50,803 nt of DNA from Oscillospiraceae bacterium (lineage in GTDB: Bacteria > Bacillota > Clostridia > Oscillospirales > JAGBHD01), in NCBI GenBank assembly GCA_018110785.1, contig JAGBHD010000001.1, positions 1 through 50,803 on the forward strand. Reading direction: 5' to 3'. Made by a program: the position numbers and the translations under genes. The notes under the pieces are model-generated. The model saw only the letters and a list, made by a program, of their open reading frames with translations, did no database searches and was not told where the DNA came from. Below are positions 18,081 through 28,100 of this stretch, piece after piece (within the stretch, counting starts at the first letter, position 1; every line of letters starts with the position of its first letter).

Positions 18081-19013
18081 ATGAAAAGGGCTACAAGAGA
18101 AAGCTATGGCGCAGCCTTAGCTGAACTTTCTAAAGAAAATGACAAGCTTTTTGTTTTAGACGCAGATCTTGCTGAAGCAACGAAAACAATAACCTTTAAA
18201 AAGGCTTGTCCCGAAAGATTTATCGACTGCGGAATTGCTGAAGGTAATATGATAGGTGTTGCAGCAGGTCTTGCAACCTGCGGAGCAACTGTTTTTGCAA
18301 GTTCATTTGCAATGTTCGCGGCGGGCAGAGCTTTTGAGCAGATCAGAAACTCTGTTTGCTATCCTAAATTAAATGTTAAAATCGGAGCAACTCATGCAGG
18401 TATCTCCGTAGGTGAAGATGGTGCAACCCATCAGTGTTTGGAAGATATCGCGTTAATGCGCTCTATTCCTAATATGGTAATTGTTAATCCTTGCGATGAT
18501 ATTGAAGCTATGCAGGCAGTAAAAGCAGCTGCTGAATATAAAGGGCCTGTGTATCTTCGTTTCGGTCGTTTAGCTGTAGAAGACTTAAATAATGAAGATT
18601 ATGAATTTACTATCGGAAAAGGTGTGCTCCTTCGCGACGGTACTGATGTTACAATTATCGCAACAGGCTTGCCTGTAGGTCGCTCCCTAAAAGCCGCTGA
18701 GCTTTTAGAAAAAGAGGGAATCAGCGCCCGTGTTGTTAACATTCATACAATTAAGCCTATCGACAGAGAAATCATAATCGAATCAGCTAAAAAGACCGGA
18801 CTTATCGTAACGGTTGAAGAGCATAATATAATCGGCGGTCTTGGCTCTGCGGTTTCCGAGGTTCTTTCTGAGGAAGTGCCTACCAAGCTTTGCCGAGTAG
18901 GAATTAATGATACATTCGGATATTCAGGTCCTGCAGAAGAGCTTCTTACCCGATTTGGACTTGATGCCGAGGGAATAAAAACCAAGATTATAAATGCTTT
19001 AAAAACAAAGTAA
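18081..19013 (+). CDS. Transketolase, C-terminal subunit
   Basis: It supplies the pyrimidine-binding and C-terminal domains of the split transketolase. The conserved glutamate that activates thiamine diphosphate lies in DCGIAEGNMIG (about residues 51-61), and FASSFAMFAAGRAFEQ follows. The C-terminal Rossmann-like domain holds VTVEEHNIIGGLGSAV. AAAGGAGG precedes the ATG. It is immediately adjacent to the N-terminal subunit and 23 bases upstream of pyrH. A 1-deoxyxylulose-5-phosphate synthase is excluded by the split layout and short size. Confidence 0.93.
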   Translation: MKRATRESYGAALAELSKENDKLFVLDADLAEATKTITFKKACPERFIDCGIAEGNMIGVAAGLATCGATVFASSFAMFAAGRAFEQIRNSVCYPKLNVKIGATHAGISVGEDGATHQCLEDIALMRSIPNMVIVNPCDDIEAMQAVKAAAEYKGPVYLRFGRLAVEDLNNEDYEFTIGKGVLLRDGTDVTIIATGLPVGRSLKAAELLEKEGISARVVNIHTIKPIDREIIIESAKKTGLIVTVEEHNIIGGLGSAVSEVLSEEVPTKLCRVGINDTFGYSGPAEELLTRFGLDAEGIKTKIINALKTK

Positions 19014-19036
19014 ATTAAAGATAAGGAAGGTTTAAT

Positions 19037-19744
19037 ATGAAGGCTCAATTTAAGCGTGTTTTATTAAAGGTTTCCGGAGAAGCCTTAGCTGGTGAGAAAA
19101 AATTTGGATTAGACTATAATATAGTTGAGAGTATTTGCAAAGCAATCAAGGAAGTTCATGACCTTGGTGTAGAAGTTGCAGTTGTTGTCGGCGGAGGAAA
19201 CTTTTTCCGCGGCAGAAGCAGCGGCAGTATGGATCGTACCAGAGCTGACCATATAGGAATGCTTGCAACCGTTATGAATGCTTTATCCTTGGCAGATGGC
19301 TTAGAAGCTTTAGGTGTTCCCGTTCGCGTTCAAACTGCTATCGCAATGCAACAGATTGCTGAGCCTTATATCAGAAACAAGGCAGTTCGTCATCTTGAAA
19401 AGGGAAGGGTTGTTGTTTTCGGTTGCGGAACAGGAAACCCATTCTTCTCAACTGATACAGCTTCTGCATTAAGAGCTGCTGAAATTGATGCAGATATATT
19501 TATGAAAGCAACAATGGCAGATGGTGTATATGATAAAGATCCAAATGTTTATGATGACGCTGTTAGATACAACGATATTACATTTGCCGCTGTTTTAAAT
19601 CAGGACCTTCATGTTATGGATACAACAGCAACTGCTCTTTGTAAAGAAAATGATCTTCCTATAATGGTATTCAGTATGAAAGACCCTGCAAACATTGTTC
19701 GCGCTATAACCGAAAAAGATTTCGGAACAATTGTACATAATTAA
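19037..19744 (+). CDS. pyrH: UMP kinase
   Basis: PyrH phosphorylates UMP to UDP, the first step towards UTP and CTP, and belongs to the amino-acid kinase fold. KVSGEALAG (residues 9-17) and [10 protein letters not shown] are the nucleotide-binding loops; [16 protein letters not shown] and [15 protein letters not shown] complete the signature. The length of 235 residues is typical. frr follows 14 bases later, the conserved pyrH-frr order, but the usual upstream partners rpsB and tsf are replaced here by the transketolase genes. Confidence 0.97.
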   Translation: MKAQFKRVLLKVSGEALAGEKKFGLDYNIVESICKAIKEVHDLGVEVAVVVGGGNFFRGRSSGSMDRTRADHIGMLATVMNALSLADGLEALGVPVRVQTAIAMQQIAEPYIRNKAVRHLEKGRVVVFGCGTGNPFFSTDTASALRAAEIDADIFMKATMADGVYDKDPNVYDDAVRYNDITFAAVLNQDLHVMDTTATALCKENDLPIMVFSMKDPANIVRAITEKDFGTIVHN

Positions 19745-19758
19745 AAGGAGAATTACCT

Positions 19759-20304
19759 ATGTTAAAACCTTATGAAGAAAAAATGAATAATACTATTTCA
19801 AATCTCCGTTTGGAGTTGGCATCTATCCGCGCAGGTCGCGCAAATCCTTCCGTTTTAGATAAAATTGTGGTTGAGTATTACGGGGTTCCTACTCCGATTA
19901 ACCAGATGGCGGCTGTAACGGTTGCAGAAGCGCGAATTCTTAATATCCAACCTTGGGATGCCTCAACTCTAAAAGCGATTGAGAAAGCTATTCAGGCTTC
20001 GGATATCGGAATCAATCCTAATAATGATGGAAAATCTATCAGAATAGTTTTCCCGCCTTTAACTGAGGAGAGAAGAAAAGAGCTTGTAAAAAACATTGCC
20101 AAATATCAGGAAGAGGCTAAAGTTGCTATTCGTAATATCAGAAGAGATGCTTTGGATAATTTTAAAAATCTTAAGAAAAACGGTGAATTAACCGAAGATG
20201 ACCTTAAAAATATGGAGAAAAAGACACAGGATTTAACTGATAAATTCTGCAAAAATGTTGATGATATTTCCGCCGCAAAAGAAAAAGAAATTATGGAGAT
20301 ATAA
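19759..20304 (+). CDS. frr: Ribosome recycling factor
   Basis: RRF acts with EF-G to split ribosomes after termination. The 181-residue protein has the three-helix-bundle signature, including ASIRAGRANPSVLD, the hinge segments YYGVPTPINQMA and NPNNDGKSIRI, and the C-terminal KKNGELTEDDLK helix. AAAAGGAGAATTACCT precedes the ATG. It lies in the pyrH-frr-uppS-cdsA run with two bases before uppS. Confidence 0.97.
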   Translation: MLKPYEEKMNNTISNLRLELASIRAGRANPSVLDKIVVEYYGVPTPINQMAAVTVAEARILNIQPWDASTLKAIEKAIQASDIGINPNNDGKSIRIVFPPLTEERRKELVKNIAKYQEEAKVAIRNIRRDALDNFKNLKKNGELTEDDLKNMEKKTQDLTDKFCKNVDDISAAKEKEIMEI

Positions 20305-20306
20305 TA

Positions 20307-21002
20307 ATGTCTTTAGGCGAATCTGAGAGAATAATTCCTAAACATATAGGAATTATTATGGACGGAAACGGCAGATGGGCAAAACTTAGAGGTCTTCCTC
20401 GTTCTGCAGGTCATAGAGCCGGAGCCGTAACCTTTAAAGAAATAACGCGATATGCCAATAAAATCGGAGTAAAATGCTTAACGGTATATGCTTTTTCCTC
20501 TGAAAATTGGCGCCGACCGGAAAAAGAAGTAAAATATATTATGTCTCTTTTTAAATCCTATCTTAAAGACGCTGTTAACTATGCCGATGAGAATATAAAA
20601 ACCCGATTTATAGGCGATAGAAGTGTTCTTGATAAAGATTTGCAGGATTTAATGGAATATAATGAAAATTTAAGTAAAGATGCAACCGGTATGGTTTTAA
20701 ATATTGCTATAAACTATGGCGGAAGACAAGAAATTTTGAGAGCTGCTGAAAGAGTTTTAGAAAAAGGTCTTTCCTTAACTGAAGAAAATCTTACCGCTAA
20801 TATGGATACCGAGAATTTTTCTGAGGTTGATTTAATTATAAGGCCAAGCGGAGAAGAGCGAATTTCTAATTTTCTCCTCTGGCAGTCTGCATATGCAGAA
20901 CTTGTTTTTTCAGATATTCTTTGGCCTGATTTTAAACCCGAAGATTTAGATGCTGCTATTGATGAGTTTTCTCGCCGAAATAGGCGCTTTGGAGGTGTCT
21001 AA
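20307..21002 (+). CDS. uppS: Isoprenyl transferase (undecaprenyl diphosphate synthase)
   Basis: It condenses isopentenyl diphosphates in cis to make the undecaprenyl carrier for peptidoglycan and other wall polymers. GIIMDGNGRWAK carries the catalytic Asp19. The HRAGA motif, AFSSENWRRP and the substrate-site IRPSGEERISNFLLWQ follow; the family usually has Thr where this protein has Pro in RPSGE. The length of 231 residues is normal. Its precursor comes from the MEP pathway (dxr, ispG), and uppP in this window recycles its product. The stop overlaps the cdsA start by one base. Confidence 0.96.
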   Translation: MSLGESERIIPKHIGIIMDGNGRWAKLRGLPRSAGHRAGAVTFKEITRYANKIGVKCLTVYAFSSENWRRPEKEVKYIMSLFKSYLKDAVNYADENIKTRFIGDRSVLDKDLQDLMEYNENLSKDATGMVLNIAINYGGRQEILRAAERVLEKGLSLTEENLTANMDTENFSEVDLIIRPSGEERISNFLLWQSAYAELVFSDILWPDFKPEDLDAAIDEFSRRNRRFGGV

Positions 21003-21823
21003 TGAAAACAAGAATTATTTCTGCAACAGTAGGATTAGTGTTGCTTGCCGCTGCATTTTTGGTTTACGGTACAGTATTTTTTACGATTATTGTAGACATA
21101 ATATCTTTGATTGCTGTCTTTGAGCTTTTAAAATCAACGGGTATATGGAAGCATAAAGTTTTATCTCTTATTTCATTGATTTATGCGGCATATATTCCAT
21201 TTATCTGCTATTCAGAGGCTCAAAATTTTTTTCTCCCGATTACATTTTTATTTGTAGTCGCTTTGTTTATAACTTTCTTAATTAAACATAAAGAGGTTAA
21301 GTTTTCCGACATTTCGGGATCATTCTTTTTTGCATTGTTATATCCTTTTTCGTTCGCATGTCTTAATTTAATAGGCTCGGCTTCACCCAATTTTTCAGTA
21401 TTTTATCTGCTTTTGGCTTTTGCTGCAGCTTGGATAAGCGATACGGGCGCTTATTTTACGGGATTGGCAATCGGCAAGCATAAACTTTGCCCTGAAATTA
21501 GTCCTAAGAAAACTATAGAAGGCGCGGTTGGAGGATTAGTTTCTGCAATAATTTCTTATCTTTTAATAGCAGCCATATTCAGCGCTATTTATCCCGATAT
21601 AAAAGTTAATTACATAATCCTTATTATTATTGCACCTATCGCATCAATTTTAGGTATGATAGGAGATTTAAGCGCCTCGGTTATAAAAAGAGAATATGGA
21701 ATTAAAGATTATGGAAACATAATGCCGGGACACGGCGGAGTTATGGATAGATTTGATAGCATTCTCTTTGTTCTTCCGTTAATATATTTTATAATTACTT
21801 TAGCGCCTATTATTAAAATTTAA
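21002..21823 (+). CDS. cdsA: Phosphatidate cytidylyltransferase
   Basis: CdsA makes CDP-diacylglycerol from phosphatidate and CTP, the branch point of phospholipid synthesis. It is a polytopic membrane protein of 273 residues with about eight hydrophobic segments and the C-terminal family signature (SASVIKREYGIKDYGNIMPG, then HGGVMDRFDS), which contains the metal-binding aspartates. GGAGGTGTCTA precedes the ATG inside the uppS tail. Position between uppS and dxr is the standard Firmicute order. Confidence 0.95.
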   Translation: MKTRIISATVGLVLLAAAFLVYGTVFFTIIVDIISLIAVFELLKSTGIWKHKVLSLISLIYAAYIPFICYSEAQNFFLPITFLFVVALFITFLIKHKEVKFSDISGSFFFALLYPFSFACLNLIGSASPNFSVFYLLLAFAAAWISDTGAYFTGLAIGKHKLCPEISPKKTIEGAVGGLVSAIISYLLIAAIFSAIYPDIKVNYIILIIIAPIASILGMIGDLSASVIKREYGIKDYGNIMPGHGGVMDRFDSILFVLPLIYFIITLAPIIKI

Positions 21824-21830
21824 AAAAATA

Positions 21831-21856
21831 TACGCCATCCGATTTCGGGTGGTGTA
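21831..21856 (+). other. Hairpin between cdsA and dxr
   Basis: TACGCCATCCG pairs with CGGGTGGTGTA (two G-T pairs) across an ATTT loop, and is followed by TTTGTATAAAAAA. It could be a leaky terminator or attenuator that lowers dxr-rseP-ispG-polC expression relative to uppS-cdsA. Confidence 0.55.
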
Positions 21857-21879
21857 TTTGTATAAAAAACGGTGAAAAT

Positions 21880-23019
21880 ATGAAAAAAGTTGCAATTATA
21901 GGCTCAACCGGTTCTATCGGAACTCAAGCTGTTAGCATATGCTTAGAAAAAGGTATTCCTGTTACTGCTTTGGCAACAGGAAATAATATTTCCATGTTAG
22001 CAAAGCAGGCTAAAATACTTTCTGTTAAAAAGGTTTGTATTTATAATACTGAGCTTAAAGCTGATTTAGAAGCCTTGCTTTCAGGAACTAATATAGAAGT
22101 TTTATCGGGAGAAGAAGGATTGCTTTCTGTTGCTGCCGATGGTGAGCACGATATTCTTTTGAATTCTGTTGTTGGTATGGTCGGCTTAAAGCCTACACTT
22201 GCCGCGATTGAAGCAGGTAAGGATATTGCTTTAGCAAACAAAGAAACCCTTGTAGCAGGCGGAAAACTTGTTATGACAGCAGCAGAAGAGAAGGGTGTTA
22301 AAATTCTTCCTGTTGACAGCGAACATTCTGCTATTTTCCAATGCTTAGAGGGCAGAAAAAAAGAAGATGTAAATAAAATAATTTTAACTGCTTCAGGTGG
22401 ACCATTTTTTGGAAAGACCTTTGAAGAACTCGAAAATGTAACTGTTGAAAATGCTCTTAATCATCCTAATTGGAGTATGGGAAATAAAATAACTATAGAT
22501 TCTGCAACCCTTATGAATAAAGGGCTTGAAGTTATCGAAGCGGCTTGGCTTTTTAATATGGATGTATCAAAAATAGATATTGTAGTTCACCGTGAAAGTA
22601 TAGTTCATTCGATGATAGAGCTTTCTGACCACGCAGTTATAGCAGAGCTTGGTGTTCCCGATATGAGAATTCCAATTCAATTAGCATTAACCTATCCAGA
22701 TAGAGAAAACTGCTCTGTTAAGCCTCTTAGTTTTTCGGATTATCCTTCTTTAACCTTCTATAAGCCTGATAGGGAAAGCTTCCCGTGTCTTGATATTTGC
22801 ATAAATGCAATGAAAAAGGGTGGATTATATCCTGCTTTGGTAAACGGTGCTAACGAAGAAGCCGTTGCATCTTTTTTAAGTGGAAAATGCAAATTTACAG
22901 ACATTCCGAAGCTTATTACGGCAGCAGCGGAAAGTTTAAATGTAAACATACCTTACACACTTGATAACATATATTACATAACAGAAGAAGCCAAAAGATT
23001 TGTAAGGGAGAATTTATGA
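21880..23019 (+). CDS. dxr: 1-deoxy-D-xylulose-5-phosphate reductoisomerase
   Basis: Dxr converts DXP to 2-C-methyl-D-erythritol 4-phosphate with NADPH, the committed step of the MEP isoprenoid pathway and the fosmidomycin target. The Rossmann loop GSTGSIG is at residues 8-14. The metal site is PVDSEHSAIFQ (Asp146, Glu148) with NKGLEVIEA downstream, and ALANKET is conserved. The length of 379 residues is typical. It overlaps rseP by ATGA and lies two genes upstream of ispG, another MEP enzyme. Confidence 0.97.
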   Translation: MKKVAIIGSTGSIGTQAVSICLEKGIPVTALATGNNISMLAKQAKILSVKKVCIYNTELKADLEALLSGTNIEVLSGEEGLLSVAADGEHDILLNSVVGMVGLKPTLAAIEAGKDIALANKETLVAGGKLVMTAAEEKGVKILPVDSEHSAIFQCLEGRKKEDVNKIILTASGGPFFGKTFEELENVTVENALNHPNWSMGNKITIDSATLMNKGLEVIEAAWLFNMDVSKIDIVVHRESIVHSMIELSDHAVIAELGVPDMRIPIQLALTYPDRENCSVKPLSFSDYPSLTFYKPDRESFPCLDICINAMKKGGLYPALVNGANEEAVASFLSGKCKFTDIPKLITAAAESLNVNIPYTLDNIYYITEEAKRFVRENL

Positions 23020-24044
23020 ATATAATTGTTACTATTTTAATTGCTTTAGTTTGTTTCGGAGTTATTATTTTTGTCCACGAACTCGGTCATTTCTTAGTTG
23101 CAAAAGCTTTTAAATTCAAAGTAAATCAGTTTGCTATCGGAATGGGACCGAGCATCTTTTCTTTCGGAAAAGGCGAAACTAAATATTCGCTCAAAGCTCT
23201 TCCTATAGGCGGATTTGTAGCTATGGAAGGGGAGGACGAAGAAAGTAGTGATGACAGAGCCTTCTCTAAAAAACCTGCATATCAGCGTTTATTAGTTTGC
23301 TTAGCCGGCTCTGTTATGAATTTGATTTTGGGCTTTATTATACTTGTAGTTCTTACAACGGCTTACTCTAATTTAGTTCCAACTAAAGTCATTGCAACCT
23401 TTTCAGAAGGCTCCGCTTTGGCAGAAAAGCTTCAGGTTGGAGATGAAATAATATCGGTAAACAATCTGAAAATATATTCTATCAACGATGTTGTCTATGA
23501 ATTTTCGCGTGATAGCGATAAAGTCGTTGATATGGTTGTAAAAAGAAATGGGGAAAAACTCGAAATAACTTCTATACCCATAACAACCGTTACAGATGAG
23601 ACTGGAAAAGAAAAGATATCTTTAGATTTCAAGATTTTCGGAGAGAAGAAAACAGTGCTTTCTGTTTTAAAGGAGTCTGTAACCCAAACAGTTTCAAATG
23701 CAAGACTTGTTTTTCTTTCATTAGTTGATTTAATTCGCGGCCATTATAGTATAAACGAGCTTTCGGGACCTATCGGAGTTACAACCGTAATAAGCGAAGC
23801 CGCATCGTATGGCTTCGATAGTCTTTTAAATGTTGTAGCATTTATAACCATAAATGTAGGTGTATTCAATCTCTTACCTTTACCCGCTTTAGATGGTGGC
23901 AAGATATTTATTTTGATAGGCGAAATGATTACAAGAAAACGTTTAAATCAAAAAGCAGAAACAATAATTAACCTTGTAGGTCTTGCATTTTTAATGCTCT
24001 TGATGGTTTTTGCGACCTATAATGATATTTTAAAGCTTTTTTAG
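23016..24044 (+). CDS. rseP: Site-2 (RseP/RasP-type) membrane metalloprotease
   Basis: An intramembrane zinc protease that clips membrane-embedded substrates such as anti-sigma factors and leftover signal peptides. The zinc motif HELGH is at residues 21-25 in the first membrane segment. A single PDZ domain lies at about 110-190, and LLPLPALDGGK near the end gives the third ligand. The length of 342 residues fits the one-PDZ Gram-positive type (RasP). It sits in the conserved dxr-rseP-ispG-polC order. Confidence 0.94.
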   Translation: MNIIVTILIALVCFGVIIFVHELGHFLVAKAFKFKVNQFAIGMGPSIFSFGKGETKYSLKALPIGGFVAMEGEDEESSDDRAFSKKPAYQRLLVCLAGSVMNLILGFIILVVLTTAYSNLVPTKVIATFSEGSALAEKLQVGDEIISVNNLKIYSINDVVYEFSRDSDKVVDMVVKRNGEKLEITSIPITTVTDETGKEKISLDFKIFGEKKTVLSVLKESVTQTVSNARLVFLSLVDLIRGHYSINELSGPIGVTTVISEAASYGFDSLLNVVAFITINVGVFNLLPLPALDGGKIFILIGEMITRKRLNQKAETIINLVGLAFLMLLMVFATYNDILKLF

Positions 24045-24053
24045 GAGAAATAA

Positions 24054-25103
24054 ATGATTAGACGAGAAACAAAGGAAGTTAAAATATGAAAAATTAAGAT
24101 AGGCGGAAGTAATAAAATTGCCGTTCAGTCAATGCTTAATACCGATCCTCATAATATAGAAGCTTGCATAGAGCAAACAGCTCGCTTGAAAAATGCAGGT
24201 TGCGATATCGTGCGCCTTACAATTCCTGACATAGATGCCGTAAAAACTATATATGAAATAAAAAACAGCATTGACATTCCTTTGGTTGCTGATATTCATT
24301 TTGATTATCGCTTAGCTATAGCGTCTGCAGATGCAGGAATAGATAAAATAAGAATTAACCCGGGAAATATAGGGGATAAAGACAGAGTAAAACAGGTAGT
24401 TTCAAAATGCAATGAAAAGAATATTCCTATAAGAATAGGTGTTAACTCTGGTTCTTTAGAAAAAGATATTCTCTCGAAGTATGGCTCTCCTACGCCCGAA
24501 GCCTTAGCAGAAAGTACATATTCCCATATTAGACTTTTAGAAGAATTTGATTTTGATGATATAGTTTTATCCTTAAAATCATCTTCTGTTTCGTTTATGA
24601 TAGACGCCTATCGTATTATAGCCGAGCGCTGCAATTATCCCTTGCATTTAGGAGTTACCGAAGCAGGAACACGCGAGATGGGGATAATTAAATCAGCTAT
24701 AGGAATAGGTTCGCTTTTAAATGATGGTATAGGAGATACTATCCGAGTTTCTTTAACCGAGAATCCCGTAGAAGAGGTAATTGCGGCAAGAAAAATTCTT
24801 AAAGGCTTAGGATTTAAAGGATATGGTCCTCAAATTGTCAGCTGTCCTACCTGCGGAAGAACAAAAATCGATTTAATTTCTTTAGCGAAAAGGGTAGAAG
24901 CGGCTATTGAAAATATTAATAAGGATATTACCGTTGCTATAATGGGATGTGTTGTAAACGGACCTGGAGAGGCTAGAGAGGCTGACATAGGTATAGCAGG
25001 CGGAGATGGTAAGGCTGTAATATTTAAAAAAGATAAAATAGTTAAAACTGTAAATGAATCGGATATAGAGAAAGAATTAATTAAAGAGATTGACAAAATG
25101 TAA
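24054..25103 (+). CDS. ispG: IspG (HMBPP synthase) interrupted by an in-frame TGA near the N terminus
   Basis: IspG reduces methylerythritol cyclodiphosphate to HMBPP in the MEP pathway. The body is intact: NPGNIG, LHLGVTEAG and the cluster ligands CPTC and MGCVVNGPGEA are present. AGGAGA and the ATG at 24054 open the expected N terminus (MIRRETKEVKI), but the next codon, 24087-24089, is TGA. The frame continues as family sequence (KIKIGGSNKIAVQSMLNT). Homologues have Gly at this place, so a single GGA to TGA change explains it. The ATG at 24132 would give a 323-residue protein lacking the first barrel strand, and it has no clear ribosome binding site. MEP genes are otherwise intact, so a fully dead gene is unexpected. 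Confidence 0.85.
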
Positions 25104-25114
25104 CGGAGAAAATT

Positions 25115-28100
25115 ATGTCTAAAAAAATAGGGGAATTGTTTAAACTGAATATATCAGATTTTCCCTCAATTTCAGACGGAGAAATAATGGAGCTGTCTGT
25201 AAATAAAGAGAAATCTGAGCTTCAAATAAAGGCATCTTATAGTAATACTATAAATTTTTTTGAAATTAATAAATTTAAAGAAGATTTTGCACTTGTTTTG
25301 GGTGTAAAGTCCATCTCCTTTTCACCTATTTTCCCCGAAAATCTCTTGAATGAAGCCTTTTTATCGGATTTTATTTTACTGATAAAGCGCGATTTTCCGG
25401 CGATAAATGGATTTCTTGATGATTGTGAAATCTCTATAGATCATAACTCCAAAAAAATATCAATTATATTGCATCGAGGCGGCCTTTCGCTTTTAAAGGG
25501 AATAGGCCTTCCCAATATATTAGCATCAAAAATTAATGAAATGTTCGGAGAAATATATTCTTTTAGCTTTTCCGAAGGAAATATTCAAGAAATAGATTAT
25601 TTGAAAGCTGCAAAAGAAAGTATAGATACAGTTACAGCGGCAGCTCATAAGCAAATCGAACAAACCCGTTCAAAAGAAACTAAAAAGGTAACCTCATCAA
25701 CCACTAAAGATGGCGATATAATTATCGGAAAGGCAATAAAAGCTCCGATTACTAAAATCTCAGAAGTATCTGAGTATTCAGGAAGAGTTGCCGTAGAGGG
25801 TGAAATATTTTTTACCGATTCTAAAGATACGTCATCAGGAAAAACTATTTTTACATTTTACATATATGATGGCTCAATCTCTATTTCCTTAAAGGTGTTT
25901 GCAGATGAGAAAAAAGCCGAAGCCTTATCTCAGCTTAAAAGCGGTAGTTATATATGCGCTTATGGAGAAGCGTCATACGATAAATACGATAAGGAAACTG
26001 TAATCAGAACCTTTGATATTTCTCTTTGCGAAAAACCTAAAATAACCAAAAGGGAAGACAATGCTCCCGAAAAACGTATAGAGCTTCACGCGCATACAAA
26101 AATGTCTGCTATGGATGCAGTATGTACTGCAGAACAATTAATATATCGCGCCCATGAATTCGGACACAGCGCTGTTGCTATAACCGACCATGGTGTTGTT
26201 CAGGCATTTCCTGAAGCTATGAAAACTTGCGGTAAAATCAGAAAAGAAAACCCTGACTTTAAAATTATATATGGAGTTGAGGGTTATTTCTTTGTTGATA
26301 CAATTGATGCCGTCAAGAATGAAACGGATTGTCCTCTTGATGGTGAATTTGTAGTATTTGATTTAGAAACAACCGGACTCTCTTCTGCATATGAAAAAAT
26401 AACCGAGATAGGTGCAGTTAAGATTAAAAACGGTGAAATAGTTGAACGTTTTTCCACCTTTGTTAATCCCGAAAAAACCATTTCAGAAAAAATAACAGAG
26501 CTTACAGGCATAACAAATGAAATGGTAAAAGATGCGCCTTCCGAAAAGCAAGCATTAGAAGCCTTTTTCAGTTTTTGGGATTCTAAAACACCGTTAGTAG
26601 CTCATAATGCTTCTTTTGATATAGGATTTTTATATGAAGCTGCAAAGAGATGTAATGTAGATTTTACCCCTTGCAGTATTGATACTTTTCCTTTAGCAAA
26701 GGCTCTTTATCCTTCTTTAAAAAACTATAAGCTCGATACAGTTGCAGAGCACCTCGAATGTTCTGATTTTAATCATCATAGGGCTTTAGATGATGCAAAT
26801 GTTTTAGCTGAGATATTTTTAAAGATGCTCGATCGTCTTGACTCTGTAGGCGCGAAAAAAGTATCAGATATAAACTATTCATTCAATAAATCGAAAAAAG
26901 ACCAAAAAACATACCATATTATTTTACTTGTAAAGGATAAGACAGGGCTTAAAAACCTTTACAAGCTGGTTTCTTTTGCTCATTTGGACCATTTTTATTC
27001 TAAACCCCGCATCCCTAAAAGTTTGCTTATGAGGCATAGGGAAGGACTTATAGTTGGCTCTGCTTGTGAGGCAGGTCAGCTTTTTAATGCCGTACTTCAG
27101 AAAAAAAACTATCCCGATTTATTATCGATAGCGTCTTTCTATGATTTTCTTGAAATTCAGCCTATTGGTAATAACGCTTATTTAAAGAGAAACGGCGCCG
27201 TTCAGGGTGATGATGGACTTAAGGAACTTAATAAAACAATTGCAGGAATAGCTAAAAAACTGAATAAACCACTTGTTGCAACGGGAGATGTTCATTTTCT
27301 TGATCCGGAAGATGAAATCTATCGTCGTATTTTAATGCATAACTACGCTGATGCTGATAACCAACCGCCGCTTTATTTAAAAACTACGGAGGAAATGCTT
27401 GAAGAATTTTCCTATCTCGGCGAAAAAGAGGCATATGAAGCGGTAATAGCTAATCCAAAGAAAATAGCCGATATGGTATCTCCCGAAATTCTTCCTATTC
27501 CTAAAGGAACATATACGCCTTATATTGAAGGCTCAGAAGAAGATTTAAGAAGAATTACTCACGAAAAAGCTCATGAAGTTTATGGTGATGTTCTTCCTGA
27601 AATAGTAGAAAAAAGACTGAACAGGGAATTGGATTCAATTATAAATAACGGATTTGCGGTTCTTTATATGATAGCCCAAAAGCTTGTTTCAAAATCTGTT
27701 TCTGATGGCTATTTAGTAGGATCTCGTGGATCGGTAGGCTCATCCTTTGTTGCTACAATGGCAGGTATTTCAGAGGTAAATCCGCTTCCGCCGCATTACC
27801 ACTGTCCTGAATGCAGAAATAGTGATTTCGGTCCTTTTGAGGGTTTTAGTTCAGGTTTTGATTTACCATCCAAAACCTGTCCTGTTTGCGGAACCCTATA
27901 TAAACAAGATGGACATGATATCCCGTTTGAAACTTTCTTAGGTTTTAACGGAGATAAAAGTCCCGATATCGATTTAAACTTCTCGGGTGAATATCAATCG
28001 AGAGCCCATCAATATACAGAAGAACTGTTCGGCAGGGAAAATGTTTTTAAAGCAGGAACTATTTCCGGCCTTGCAGATAAAACCTCTTATGCATATGTTT

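Noticed and set aside
24087-24089. TGA read as a sense codon (genetic code change or selenocysteine)
   Set aside because: lspA, rluD and dxr all end at TGA, so TGA is a stop in this genome. IspG has Gly, not Cys/Sec, here, and I see no obvious insertion hairpin just downstream.
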